Shown here one piece after another: positions 45,801-55,733 of a DNA stretch of 64,000 nt. Origin of the DNA: Lichina pygmaea (Eukaryota; Ascomycota; Lichinomycetes; Lichinales; Lichinaceae). A program made the translations under genes and the position numbers. Location: NCBI GenBank assembly GCA_963422465.1, contig OY730169.1, forward strand, positions 1,488,001 to 1,552,000. The letters are read 5' to 3'. Under the pieces are notes generated by a model. That model worked only from the letters and a program-made list of their open reading frames with translations. It did no database searches and was not told the DNA's origin. Every line of letters begins with the position of its first letter. Position 1 is the stretch's first letter.

Positions 45801-47567
45801 GCTTCGGGTCCAGCAGTTTCTTCTCGATCTGCTGATCTTCAACGACAACTCGAACAACGAGGTGAGCTGGAACCCCCCTTTTAAATATAGAGGTGCCTTT
45901 GCTGACGGTGTCAGTACTCCGACGCACATTACCTCTCTACCGTCATGGCCGCCTTGTGCGACGCTCTCATCTCGGGCCGAAACAGCGAAGGACGCATGGC
46001 CGGATCTAGCTTCGACGGCGACGAGCACGATGCCGCGCGACAGGAGATGCTCACGAAAGCAGCCGTCGATGAGATTGAGCGGTACAGCCGCATGGACGAG
46101 TGGATTCTGTCCTTCCAAAACATCTTCTCTCGCACGGCGTCGACGTGCAAGAGGCGGCTGATGCAGGCGAAGGTGATCAAGCTCAGCGTCAGCGACTTTC
46201 TGCAGTACACGCAGCCGGGGAACTACGACACCCTGCGTCTGAGCGCGCTCAAGGATCTCGTCGACCTGGGCATGTTCAGGCAAGACTTGGTGATGCGGTA
46301 CTTTGTGCGGCTCATCGGCCACGATCCATCCCCGTACGTTCGCGATGGCGCGCGGAAGCTCTGCTTCGAGGCCCTGGCCAGCATCGCCATCGGCGAGGAC
46401 CACCTCGAAACGGCGACGACCGAGCCAGACGACGGCTTGATCATCGAGCAAGAACCGAAGACCGAGACCCCACCAGTGAACTTGTCCCGCAAGCAGACGC
46501 ACGCAGGGGCGATGGCGGCGATGAGAGAGGAGATGGGCGAGAACGAGACTCTGAAGGAGGTCCTGTGGGAGGCTGTCTTGTGAGATCTAGTCCGCGCATA
46601 AGCTTGATCCTTTTGCTGATCAGGCTCGGTACCAGGTCGAACGATATAAGCATGTTCGAGATGCGGTACCTGCTCGATCTCATGGGCATACTATACCTGC
46701 CAGAGACGTCTTTGATCGTTAAGCTCAAGTATCCTCGATACTGGCGAGCCGAGAACCTTGGCAAAGTGAGTGTCCTTGTTGTCCCCGAGCCCTGCAATCC
46801 TGACATGTCCATTACAGGGGCAAGTTAAGTTCACGAAGACCGGCAATTACCGTACCAAACCATTGGGACCACGTCCACCGGAGTTGTGTCCGCCCACAAG
46901 GCCGGTGTCGACGACCGCTGCTGCCTCGGCGCCTCCACAGTCCCCCTCGATACTCAAGATCAAGAAACAAGACGCGACCGCGGCAACCCGTGAGCCGACG
47001 ATGCCCGTACTTCCAAAGATCACCTTCAAGAAAAGACCCCGCCCGGAAGAGGAAGATGACGCGGACGGGCAGGACCCGTCGGCCAAAGAACGACCGGCTC
47101 AGAAAGCGAAACGTGGCAAGGACGCCGGAGGTGCTGGCAACTCAAGGAAAGCAAGTCTCGCTGCACAGGGCTCTAGCACCGGTGGCCTTTCCCCAGCAAG
47201 CGCCGGTGCTGGTGGTAGCACCGGTCCGGGTAGAAGAGCCGGCGCGGGCACAGGCCTTAAAGGAGGCACCCCGGCGTCTTCTCCAGCGGGCGCCAAGAAG
47301 AAGGGCAAGGCCGACAGGACGGACAAGACCAGCGCTAGCGCCAATGCGAACGCGGGCACGAACGCGACTGCCAACGCGAATGCCAACGCCAACAACACCA
47401 AGGATACCAAAGACAAGAAAGACAAAGCCGACCCAAAGCGCTTGACGCTTAAGCTGAACGTCAAAGGCGCCCTGGCAGGCTTCGGTAAGGGCGGCAGCGG
47501 CAGTGGCAGTGGCAGCGGCAACGGTCCGAACGGGAGAGATACCGGAAACGCAAGTGGGCAAAAGTAA
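42885..47567 (+). CDS. TAF2: TFIID subunit TAF2
   Basis: Component of general transcription factor TFIID that contacts core-promoter initiator DNA; an M1-aminopeptidase-like scaffold without peptidase activity. Eight exons (42885-43793, 43848-44078, 44128-44955, 45018-45437, 45493-45861, 45915-46579, 46624-46765, 46818-47567) give 1437 aa in one frame. Markers: HQKLELEIDFANRSVKGKTE at the start, then AVQIEELDPLP, YPSWKVITFVSTTAVSPQHI, AIDFFTLTYGSYPYNGYSVC, LTEALASQWFGVDIVPKEPT, LESFFQQWVHGSGCPTFNVT, NTPWYMFLSQLQQDRDVVAQ, and FHGIRTAAAHALAKYAKDEL of the ARM/HEAT part. No HExxH zinc motif, as expected. The last ~200 residues are basic, Lys/Ala/Gly-rich and low complexity. Intron 6 is only 44 bp. 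The start was placed at MVPQPETPAPAPSG, the first ATG of the open frame. Confidence 0.95.
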
Positions 47568-47710
47568 GACATGACAGAGAGAGAGAGAGAGTAGAGACGA
47601 GGGATATATAAAAGAATCGTGGAGGAAGAACATGATTCGATGATCATGACGATGATGGCGCAAATAATAGGGAGAAATAGATATGGGAGGAAAGGAAAGG
47701 AAACGAAGAA

Positions 47711-47737
47711 GGGGGGGGGGGGGGGGGGGGGGGGGGG
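47711..47737 (+). repeat. Poly(G)27 tract
   Basis: Uninterrupted run of 27 G residues just downstream of TAF2. Such a tract is rare by chance and is prone to length error in sequencing. Confidence 0.8.
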
Positions 47738-48695
47738 TTCATGAAAAGAGCACTGCAGGGCATCGCATCGCGTGGTATTGCATCGCGTGGCATTGCATCA
47801 TCCGTCTTCATCCGTCATCATCATCCATCGTGAGCGTTTCTTTGAGTTTGTTTTCCAGTCTCTTATTCTACTTTTTCACTTGAGTACTTTTACTTTATTT
47901 TGCTTCGCTCCTGATACCCCTCTTCTCGAACCAATGTTGTCACAACTGTTTCTTAAACACTATTCATGGACACTGTTCTCAAGAACTGTTCCTACATCTT
48001 TGTCCTCACACTTGTTCTTAAAGACTGTTCTTAGAGAGACTGTTCTGGGAACCATGTTCATGAACCATGCTCTTGAGCCATGTTCTTGATCTCTTCTTCT
48101 TCATTACACTTGTTCTTGAAATGTGTTCATGAACACTGTCCTTGGTCCCTCCCCCCTTCCTTTTTCCAAAAAGTGGTTTGTGCTCGGTCAAGATACTTTT
48201 CTAGGATGCTTTGTGGTGCTCGGGTACTTTACTTGGAGGTTATACTGTTCTTGGGTCGTTCCTTGGGTGTTTCTTTCAAATACTCTTCTCCAGATAGTCT
48301 TCTTCAGACACTCTTCTTCAGGTGGTTACTTCTCCTGTTACGTCTGCTGTTACCAAGGTGCTTGGCTCAGGTAGTTGTTCTAACAATCAGTATTCTGTGC
48401 TTCTTCAGCCAAACCTCTTCACCCGAATCTGAATCTTTGTTCCATGGGTGGAGTACGAGGGAGAGGTGCGGGCTAAGTGTATATTTAAGGCGAAGAGTAG
48501 ATGTATGTTCTATGATGGAGAGTGAGCGGCCAAAGGAGTAGACAGGATGGCGGTATCGTGCGGGTGCTGAAGCTACTACTTTCGAACTACGGACTTTCTA
48601 TTGGGAGTACTGTTGGAGGGGAAGGGGGAGTGGTGGTGGTGAAGGAGAGGGCAAGAGGAGGGGGAGAGCAAGAGCAGAACAATATAGAGGAGGAA

Positions 48696-48720
48696 GGGGG
48701 GGGGGGGGGGGGGGGGGGGG
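48696..48720 (+). repeat. Poly(G)25 tract
   Basis: Uninterrupted run of 25 G residues following a purine-rich AGGAGGAAGG lead-in, within the TAF2-CDC26 intergenic region, 959 bp after the first tract. Confidence 0.8.
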
Positions 48721-49239
48721 AAGAGTAAGAGGAGAAGGGGCGTATACCCAAGACAGCATACTGTAGCACAGCGTGTCGAGCACAGCACGGCAGCCCGACA
48801 GAAACATGAGCCATACCATATTCATGTGCCATGTCCACATCCACATCCACATCCATATCCGCATTCATACTATAGCGTAGCGTAGCATGTCCAAGAAGAC
48901 GCAGAGGCCTGTGAGATGGTCTGAATAGAAGATGAATTGCTCCGTTTTCTCCGAGATGCGAGTGCAATATTGTCCAAGACGGTGGGTGTTATCCTGGTGA
49001 CATGGGAGTCTCTTTAGATCCATCTGTCCTGGTCGTGGATGTCAGCGTGGGTGTTGCATTTGCCGTCGAAATTGACGCTGGAACACGTACAAAGTACTTG
49101 GAACGTGTCTGAGGCGACCGGTTCGATAGGTAGATGGCACCGTGAGGCGGTTGTCATGGGCGGCTGGGTGGGGACATGTTTCTGTTTTCCTGAACACGTA
49201 TACGCAAAGGCGAGGCGTAACCTAGCAGCATCCAACGTG

Positions 49240-49653
49240 TCAGGCTCGGTCTCTGCCTCTATCGGCGGTTGCAGCCGGGCCGGACACGCCAATGCGTTCG
49301 TCCCTTGTCGTTCTCGTCGGCCTGGTCCTGTCCGACGGCGCCGGCGGCGCGTTTGCCGGGCGATCGCCGGACGTAGCGGCATCCTCTGGCGGGGCACCCG
49401 GACCGGCGACATCGGCCCCGGCGGCGGGCGTCCCTCTGTGCAGACCCTGTTGGAGGAGCAACTGTTGCTGGTGCTGTTGCTGTCGCGCGGCCTCGATCTC
49501 GCTGAGCACCTGCGACGAATCGAGACCGTGGCCGCGCGACGTCTGAGATAGAGACCCGGCTCCGTCCGTGTGGATGGCTGACGTTTGCCGGTCTTCGTAC
49601 GCGGCTACGTCCTCGGACGTCAACGTTATGACCGTGGGCTTGCGCCGCAGCAT
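49240..49653 (-). CDS. CDC26: Anaphase-promoting complex subunit CDC26
   Basis: Small APC/C subunit whose extreme N-terminus binds and stabilises the TPR subunit Cdc16/APC6. One exon, 137 aa from ATG at 49653. The start MLRRKPTVITLTSEDVAAYE is the family signature; the N-terminal Met-Leu-Arg-Arg is what inserts into Cdc16. The middle is Gln-rich and the conserved RDERIGV near residue 118 is typical of filamentous-fungal Cdc26. The last ~20 residues after RIGV are unusual and could reflect an unrecognised terminal intron. An in-frame upstream ATG extends the frame to 49734 but lacks conservation. Confidence 0.88.
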   Translation of the reverse strand: MLRRKPTVITLTSEDVAAYEDRQTSAIHTDGAGSLSQTSRGHGLDSSQVLSEIEAARQQQHQQQLLLQQGLHRGTPAAGADVAGPGAPPEDAATSGDRPANAPPAPSDRTRPTRTTRDERIGVSGPAATADRGRDRA

Positions 49654-50059
49654 GTCGCTTGTTCTGCCAAGTGTGGCTCCTCCACGGAAATGGCGCGGGT
49701 CAGCAGTCGGCGGCTCGAGGGGTGGCCGGCGCAAGTAGCGTTCCTTTGTGTGCGGTGCTGGTTGACGGCGCGATTGGAATGCGACAGTACGTATGTAGAG
49801 ATCTTACATAATCAATCAGACTAGGTACGTACAAGTAATTCCGTACCGGTACCGTACGAGTATGTACGGTACCGGACAGGCACAGGTATGCGCCATCCAC
49901 GAAATTGTCAAACAGCTGCTCGATCAACCACATGGCCGCAGAGGCGTTGCGCTGCTGTCGGAGATATACAGACTTGGATCGACAATGGATGGCCGGTGTG
50001 TAGGCCTGACTTTTCTTTCAATCCTTCGATCATTTGCTAATTGCATCCCAGCCGGATCG
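49654..50059. promoter_or_regulatory. Divergent promoter CDC26 / mitochondrial-type gene
   Basis: A 406-bp head-to-head spacer. 49790-49875 is a dense series of GTAC palindromes (GTACGTATGTAG, TAGGTACGTACAAG, GTACCGGTACCGTACGAG, GTACGGTACCGG), like the CFT1 promoter. An in-frame ATG at 49862 sits inside this motif block and was not used as a start. Confidence 0.5.
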
Positions 50060-51127
50060 ATGATGCTCCGCCGCCTGCAACCACGATCAAGTGCTACCAC
50101 GCGACACTTCACCCTAATACAGTCCCATAGACCCCGGTCGAACCTCGCTCCCTCCAGTCGATCGCTACATAGCTCATGTCCGCTCTCTGCAGGTGTCCGC
50201 AGGGGAGGAGGGAGAGGATACCGCCCCAGGAACGGGGACGAGCCTAGGCCTAGGCGCATGAAATTGGCGGATGTCGAAGATGATAGTCTGGAAGAGGAAG
50301 AAAATCTGGAGGCGAAGGAGCTTGTATCCGACGGCTACAAACTCGACGAGTGGGACATGTTCGACCCGACCGATGCCGAGATCCAGTATCTGCGAGAGAA
50401 GGTCGCCAAGAAGCACGGGACCTCTGTGCCGTTTGAGCCCAAGGAATTCAACGATCGGGACCTCGAAGGCCTCCGCCCCGAAATTGCACGCGACACGCAA
50501 GGTCTTCAAGAGACCGTCGAGGCAAAGATGCGGAAAGAAGCTGGGATTCGATGGGGGGAGTACACGCACGAGCTAGACTTCGCAAAGAGACTGCTGAGCG
50601 GAGAGCTCGTCATGTTCGAGGACGACGAGCACAAGGCCAGGGTGCTCGACGAGGCGAGCCGGTATCTTGTCGAAGAGAAGATGAGGAAAGACGCCGAAGC
50701 GGCCGCGGCGGCAGAAGAAGAGAAGGGCGACAAAAGGCAAGAAGAGCGAAGCCCGGCGAAAGACGTCGACGAATCGTACGTCCCCGAGCCGGTTGAGTTT
50801 GAACCGGTGGGACTTTCCAAGAAGGGCATGATGATGGACAGGTTCGTTCGCGGGTCCTACATGGCGGCGCACGAAAAAGCCGGACCGCGGCTGGATTCGT
50901 CCAAGGCGCCTTTGACGACTACGGGAGCAGGCGTCCGCAACGGACGCTTTCTCACTGCCATCCAAGCCAAGACCCGACTGAACGAGACCTTTACTCCCCG
51001 AGATCAGTCGCGGTTCGTGGACAAGGTCAAGAATGTGTTTGAGGGTTCGGGCGTCATGCTCTCTGAGACGGAGCTTGCTTCCGGTGGTAGTAGTCCGAGG
51101 CGAGCGCCAGTGGCTGGAGACCGATAG
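50060..51127 (+). CDS. Unrecognised protein with mitochondrial-type presequence
   Basis: Single exon, 355 aa from the ATG pair at 50060. The first ~50 residues (MMLRRLQPRSSATTRHFTLI and a following Arg/Ser-rich stretch ending LHSSCPLSAG) are basic, hydroxylated and free of acidic residues, as in mitochondrial targeting sequences; the LHSS motif resembles an MPP/Icp55-type cleavage site. The rest is highly charged and probably helical, with GYKLDEWDMFDPTDAEIQYL, EAGIRWGEYTHELDFAKRLL and a KNVFEGSGVMLSETEL C-terminus. I recognise no family; a mitochondrial ribosome or respiratory assembly role would be a guess. Choosing 49862 as start would add 66 residues derived from promoter-like DNA. Confidence 0.65.
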   Translation: MMLRRLQPRSSATTRHFTLIQSHRPRSNLAPSSRSLHSSCPLSAGVRRGGGRGYRPRNGDEPRPRRMKLADVEDDSLEEEENLEAKELVSDGYKLDEWDMFDPTDAEIQYLREKVAKKHGTSVPFEPKEFNDRDLEGLRPEIARDTQGLQETVEAKMRKEAGIRWGEYTHELDFAKRLLSGELVMFEDDEHKARVLDEASRYLVEEKMRKDAEAAAAAEEEKGDKRQEERSPAKDVDESYVPEPVEFEPVGLSKKGMMMDRFVRGSYMAAHEKAGPRLDSSKAPLTTTGAGVRNGRFLTAIQAKTRLNETFTPRDQSRFVDKVKNVFEGSGVMLSETELASGGSSPRRAPVAGDR

Positions 51128-52194
51128 ACGGTTGATGTGCGTGGAGAAGACGTGAGTGGTGGAGTGGGCCGTACGAGCGGGCAGAACTCGGCATGGCAAT
51201 ATCGAGACTGGGAGCTTGAAGCACATCAAAGCGCAGCAGATAGCTTTACCTGGAGAGAGAGGATGTCAACCAACGACCCATCCTACAGCCCAGCCCCAAC
51301 CTCAAAGTATGAGGGTATCTAATGTACCGCACAGCACGAACGCTCTATCGTTCTGTTCCGTACTTTACTGTAACCGTGCTGCACTCCACTAAACCTCGCT
51401 AGCTGAGCACCAGTTCCTCTGGCATGTCACGGGCGTGACTTCTGCGCAGCTCTACAGGGTGGGAGCCTGACTCCAGGATATCCGAATAGATTCTCATTCA
51501 GGACTAAATTAATTGCACTGCCGAACAAGCTTGTTGGGAACCCTTCTGGTCGTCGGCTGGCTTCTCCCAAGTCAATCGACGCCCCCGGGCTGAAACCATG
51601 CTGCCACCGTACACCAGAAGAAGGGAAAGGATCGAAACAGATTGATTACCGTGCCGTACCCGATCAGGTGACGGTCAGTAATTATCAGGTGACGAGCTCT
51701 CGACCAACTAAGAGGGGGGGGGGGGGGGGGGGCCCGGCGGGGCATTAAAAGCTGCCGAAGTGGTGAATGTCCTGGCAGCAGGCGTTGCTGCCAGAGAGAT
51801 CGAACCGAGCTTGAAGAGGAGAGTGGTGGGTGGGCGACAAGCTCCTCGGGCAGCTGTTGCTGCACGAGAGAGCTGCTGCTATTGCCTGATCAAACGAAAG
51901 AGTGTTGCTACCGAATAGCAGCGGCGCCTAGGATCTGTCTAGGCACGGCTACGCAGAGCTCGATCTAGTATCGGATGCGAGAAGAACGATAGAGTCGGTT
52001 GGATTGCTAGCCACGATCAAAGAAGCTAGCTACATGGCCCGGGTCCTCCAGGGGCTCCTGCTCGATGCGAGTCTTGCCCTTAGGAACATCTCGGTCCTCG
52101 GCCACAGTCAGGCCAACCTTGCCTCGGGCTCAAAGCTCTCGGGCCGAGCCTAGCTCCGGGCTGAGTGCGTCCGTGACAGACACTATCTCTCCAT
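51128..52194. other. Convergent intergenic region with poly(G) tract
   Basis: About 1.07 kb between the mitochondrial-type gene and the caspase-like gene. Contains a G19 tract at 51714-51732 followed by CCCGGCGGGGC. No exon could be supported. Confidence 0.45.
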
Positions 52195-53897
52195 CTACTT
52201 AATATCAGCCCATGTTTCCAGCAGCTTCATAACATCAGCACAGTTTTCACCGAGCTTTCTGACATCCCTCTCACTCTCGACCTGTAACCTGCCTTCCGAG
52301 AGCGACCCCCGCAGCCTCCTTGTCAAGTTTTCAAGGCGGCTCTTCAGCGTGGCCGATGATTTAATGACCTCGATTTGCTGCCTGATCGAGCTTTGATTCT
52401 CTTAAACAAAGTAGATATTAGCAACCTATTTAGTCACTTGTAGCGTGACGAGCCGTCAAGTCTCTTTGTGACTTATTCCACAAGACATGCTTTCGACAAG
52501 GCCCTGGAGAGAACTCTTGATGGAGACTCCGTCTGTTCTGCGGGCATGAAGCCCAATTCCAATTGCCGCGCATAGTCTTCGGCTTGCTTGACGGCCTCCA
52601 ATCGGTACAGCGATTCGTCCAAGACACTGTCGAACTCATCTCGAGATAGTTTGCCTTGGGAGGCCTGCCGAATGCGGTGGTGTGGAGTGACATTGAAGGC
52701 TATCGTATCAGCGCCAGGGTTCGACTGAAGGTACAGAGTGGCCAGATTCCGAAGATTGGAGCGCAAGCGACCCGACTGGTGGTAGACTCTAGTGGACCCT
52801 TGTTCAATGTCCTCGGATGATCGGCGCATGTCTCCAGATGAACCTCGTGCAACTTGCTAGGATGATCGACCGGTATCTAGGTTGCGTTTCTCCCAAGCTT
52901 CAACTTCGGCGTCGGGGATGTCGTCTAGGAGACGAGTCCCATCGCTGGATGGGTGCATGTCCGAGGGCGGGACCAGTCGCAACGCCTGATAGCGTTCCTG
53001 GTAGACAGCTGGATCAAAGCCACTGCGATGCCGGTCTTCTTGAGCTCCAAAGGTCGGCTCGATCGGGAAACGAACATCTATCTCGTTAAACAAGGTCGAC
53101 TTGATATCTGCTACCACCTTCTGATAGATGCGCAGCTCGGAAGGCGCCGGTCGGGGTGGAAGGTCAGCTTCGCGAAGCAGCTGCTCAACTACAGCTGACG
53201 TGAAGATAGATCCTGCTACCCGACCAGACACAGAACGTGGCGAGCTCTCCGATGTGCTGTCACGAGGGGCAGCCGTCATAGTTGACATCATAGACACGCC
53301 ACTCTCATCCCTAAGGATTGATGTTTGCACCCATCCGCCGGAGTAGCAACTCGTCAGAAACAAGGTGATATGAGGCCAAGTCTCCAGCTCAGCACCAACC
53401 ACTGTTGCTCGAATGTCGTCCTGGTAGAGTTTTGCCGGATCCTGCTCAGACTCATCGCGGCCGACCGAGAGACCAATTCTCTCAGCCTCACCCTGGGCAA
53501 ACACCAAGATCAAGATCCGATCTCCCATCTGCCACTTTGTTTTCAAGATAGTACGAAGGCCCTTTAAGAAGTCGCGGCATAGCGTAGTCTCCGGTCGCAC
53601 AACGACACCGTGTGGCTGCTGATCACGGTCCAGGACGACTCGTCGAGATTTGAAAGGGTTTCCATGGACATACTCGCCGTACTTTTCGACTAGCGTATCA
53701 GGTTCGATGCCAGTATACCATAGTTGCGACTTCCCAAGACCTCTGAAAAGGTGGTTGAACGGGTAAAAGTCAGAGAGAAACGAGCCATCACGGTGAGGAG
53801 CCGCATCGTCGTGAAGGGTGCCGACAACTGCGATCACATGTGTGGTGGGATCGACAGAGGGCGGCACAGTTGTATGCTCTGTTTGAACTGAACTCAT
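52195..53897 (-). CDS. Caspase-fold (clan CD) protein lacking the catalytic His
   Basis: Exon 1 runs from ATG 53897 (MSSVQTEHTTVPPSVD) to about 52871; exon 2 from about 52832 to about 52480; a last exon from about 52400 to a stop at 52195. The splice points between them are not certain (the first intron would be only ~38 bp; the last has a TGCTAATATC branch and TTTAAG acceptor). Exon 1 resembles a family of filamentous-fungal caspase-like proteins of unknown function: FLSDFYPFNHLFRGLGKSQL, EYVHGNPFKSRRVVLD, a RILILVFAQGEAERIGLSVG strand and ITLFLTSCYSGGW with the nucleophile position Cys184. The usual His-Gly after the strand reads Ala-Gln-Gly here (Gln135), so the dyad looks broken. Exon 2 is helical (LRSNLRNLATLYLQSN...YRLEAVKQAEDYARQLEL); the last exon is coiled-coil-like. 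Confidence 0.6.
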
Positions 53898-55733
53898 GAT
53901 GACGATGATGGAGTGGACGATGATGGAGTGGAAGAAGGGCAGGACAGAGTGAGAAAGACAAGGAGTGTTATAAGAGGTGAAACGCAAAAAGGGGGTTAAG
54001 GGGTTAAGGGGTTAAGGGGAAGCTGGGCGGGCTGCTAGGTCATGTGACCCGTATTGTGGCCAGACAGTCGCGTCATCACGTGGCGGGGTACCAAGCCTAG
54101 GCACCCCGAGGGTCAGAGCTCTCGAGTGCTACGTACGTAACGTACATACATATGTACTTCCGTGCTCCTGTTAGCTAGCTCACCACTCAACTTACGGAAG
54201 TACTGTAAGAGCCCACCAGCATGGAACCTCAGTGTTGCGGCCGCAGGGCCAGAGCTGAGCCTTGCTTAGTCAGTACCGGTAGTGTTAGTCAGCTAGATAT
54301 GGGGTCATATAGCCCTTGGGTCCGAGAGGGCGTCAATCAACATGATCATCTTCTTCCCTCTCAGGGCAGACTATTGCCTTGTAGCTCCAGCACTCAGGGA
54401 TTAGTAGCAACACTGCGTGCTTCTCAGTACCGTACACCAGAGATTGCTGCTGAGGACTTTTTCCTCTTGATCAAGCTTCATTCCTTCTCTGTGGTACCGG
54501 TACCGATACCCACCTCTGTTCAACTTCATTGGCACACCAACTTCTCTCAGCAAACACCACGACCTCTATGACTTCTGCTTCCTACAGACACTGCATACCG
54601 TACTCTCTAAGATCTCCACCCAGTCTCCCCCAAGTCTCAGTTTTTACTTCTTCAAGAGTTTTCTGCGAAAACAAGCCATGTATTTAGAAGTTCTGCATGC
54701 CTCACCAGCCAGATCAGAGTAAGAATATGATAAAAAATTAATACCCACCCAAACTTTCACAAACTCTCTCTGGATATGTTGTTGCTGTCACCAGCAAATT
54801 TGGTGAGCTGAGAAGTCATAGATCTTTGGAACACTGGATTGTGGGCAACAGTGGCATCTTCTCAGTGACTGTCACCGCGGACATGACACACCTGATCTGC
54901 ACGTGGGATGATTGGAAGAAGAAGGCACTCAAAGGTGGATACCCCCCCCCCCCCCCCCTCTTGGCATTTCTCTGGATCCTTGTCTCTCGCGCGGACCGGC
55001 GGAGGAACAGGCAAAGCCGGAAAGACTTTCTTGTTCTGCAAGCATTGTGTAGAGCTTCCCCCCCACAACAGACATCCGAGGTAGATTGAATGTGAGACAT
55101 GAACGTGACTGGACAAGGAGACTGGGGAAGAGCAAAGTGTGCAGACTGATCAAGTATTCCTCCTTGTCCCTTGCCAAGGCCCAGGCCCAGGCCCAGGGTT
55201 TGGGATGGGACGAACCTTTTCCAGTGCGCCAAGCTTTGAAACTCAACTCGATTTGTCAATTATCCACCATAGCCGTCAACTCGAGAGGCGTCACGAAAAA
55301 TTGACAGCCCTACTCCGCCGGAAAGTTCTACGTATCTGCGACCGCGATGAGCCAGCTTCCTGTTTCGTGCAGGACGCTCCGCGCTGCGAGATACCCGTCG
55401 ACTCCGAAGCCGCTCCAGAGAGGAGGTTGAGGTCGCGAAGTATCAAGATCCGCTCAACGAGGCTCATGCCTTTGACCGTCGAGGACGGAGATGGTTTTCG
55501 GGGGGAGGGCAGCCTATGGAGGCAATATAAGGCACCCTCCTGCCTCACGTACAACCACCTACGCGCTGGAAGCTATACGCTATGATTGGATTCACACCAG
55601 CCTGGACGGTGCCAATCTGAGCTGGCCGGAAGAATGCGGCTTGGATTTCGCGGCATTTATCGAAGAGTCCCTTGAGAGCCAGAACGAGCCAGTGATCTTG
55701 TCGGTCAATAGTTAGTTCTAACTTGTGTAGATG
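53898..55733. other. Intergenic region, no supported gene
   Basis: About 1.8 kb upstream of the caspase-like gene and downstream of the mitochondrial RRF gene. It holds a telomere-like TTAAGGGG repeat (see next), GTACGTA palindromes at 54132-54157, a C17 tract at 54942-54958 and a CCCAGG hexamer repeat at 55181-55197. The frame 55491-55715 ends in a moderately protein-like segment (YDWIHTSLDGANLSWPEECG) but I find no start, splice support or family. Confidence 0.4.
53996..54019 (+). repeat. Telomere-like (TTAAGGGG)3
   Basis: Three exact TTAAGGGG units preceded by GGGGG. The pattern resembles fungal telomere repeats (TTAGGG and relatives) with one extra A and G. It lies about 100 bp upstream of the caspase-like start codon. 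Confidence 0.7.

Larger units (their letters stand above)
47568..49239. other. Convergent intergenic region, low complexity
   Basis: About 1.7 kb between TAF2 and CDC26 3' ends. Contains a (GA)n run at 47578-47591, a G27 tract at 47711-47737, a CATCGCATCGCGTGGTATTG repeat (47760-47800), a field of GTTCTTAA/GTTCATGAAC/GTTCTTGA motifs (47935-48150), a G25 tract at 48696-48720 and a (CCACAT)n patch at 48834-48860. ORFs here are translations of these repeats. No gene supported. Confidence 0.5.

Noticed and set aside
54221-54571. 116-codon ORF with GTACCGGTACC-rich codons
   Set aside because: No family similarity, sits in promoter-like motif DNA, and has no splice or start support beyond an ATG.
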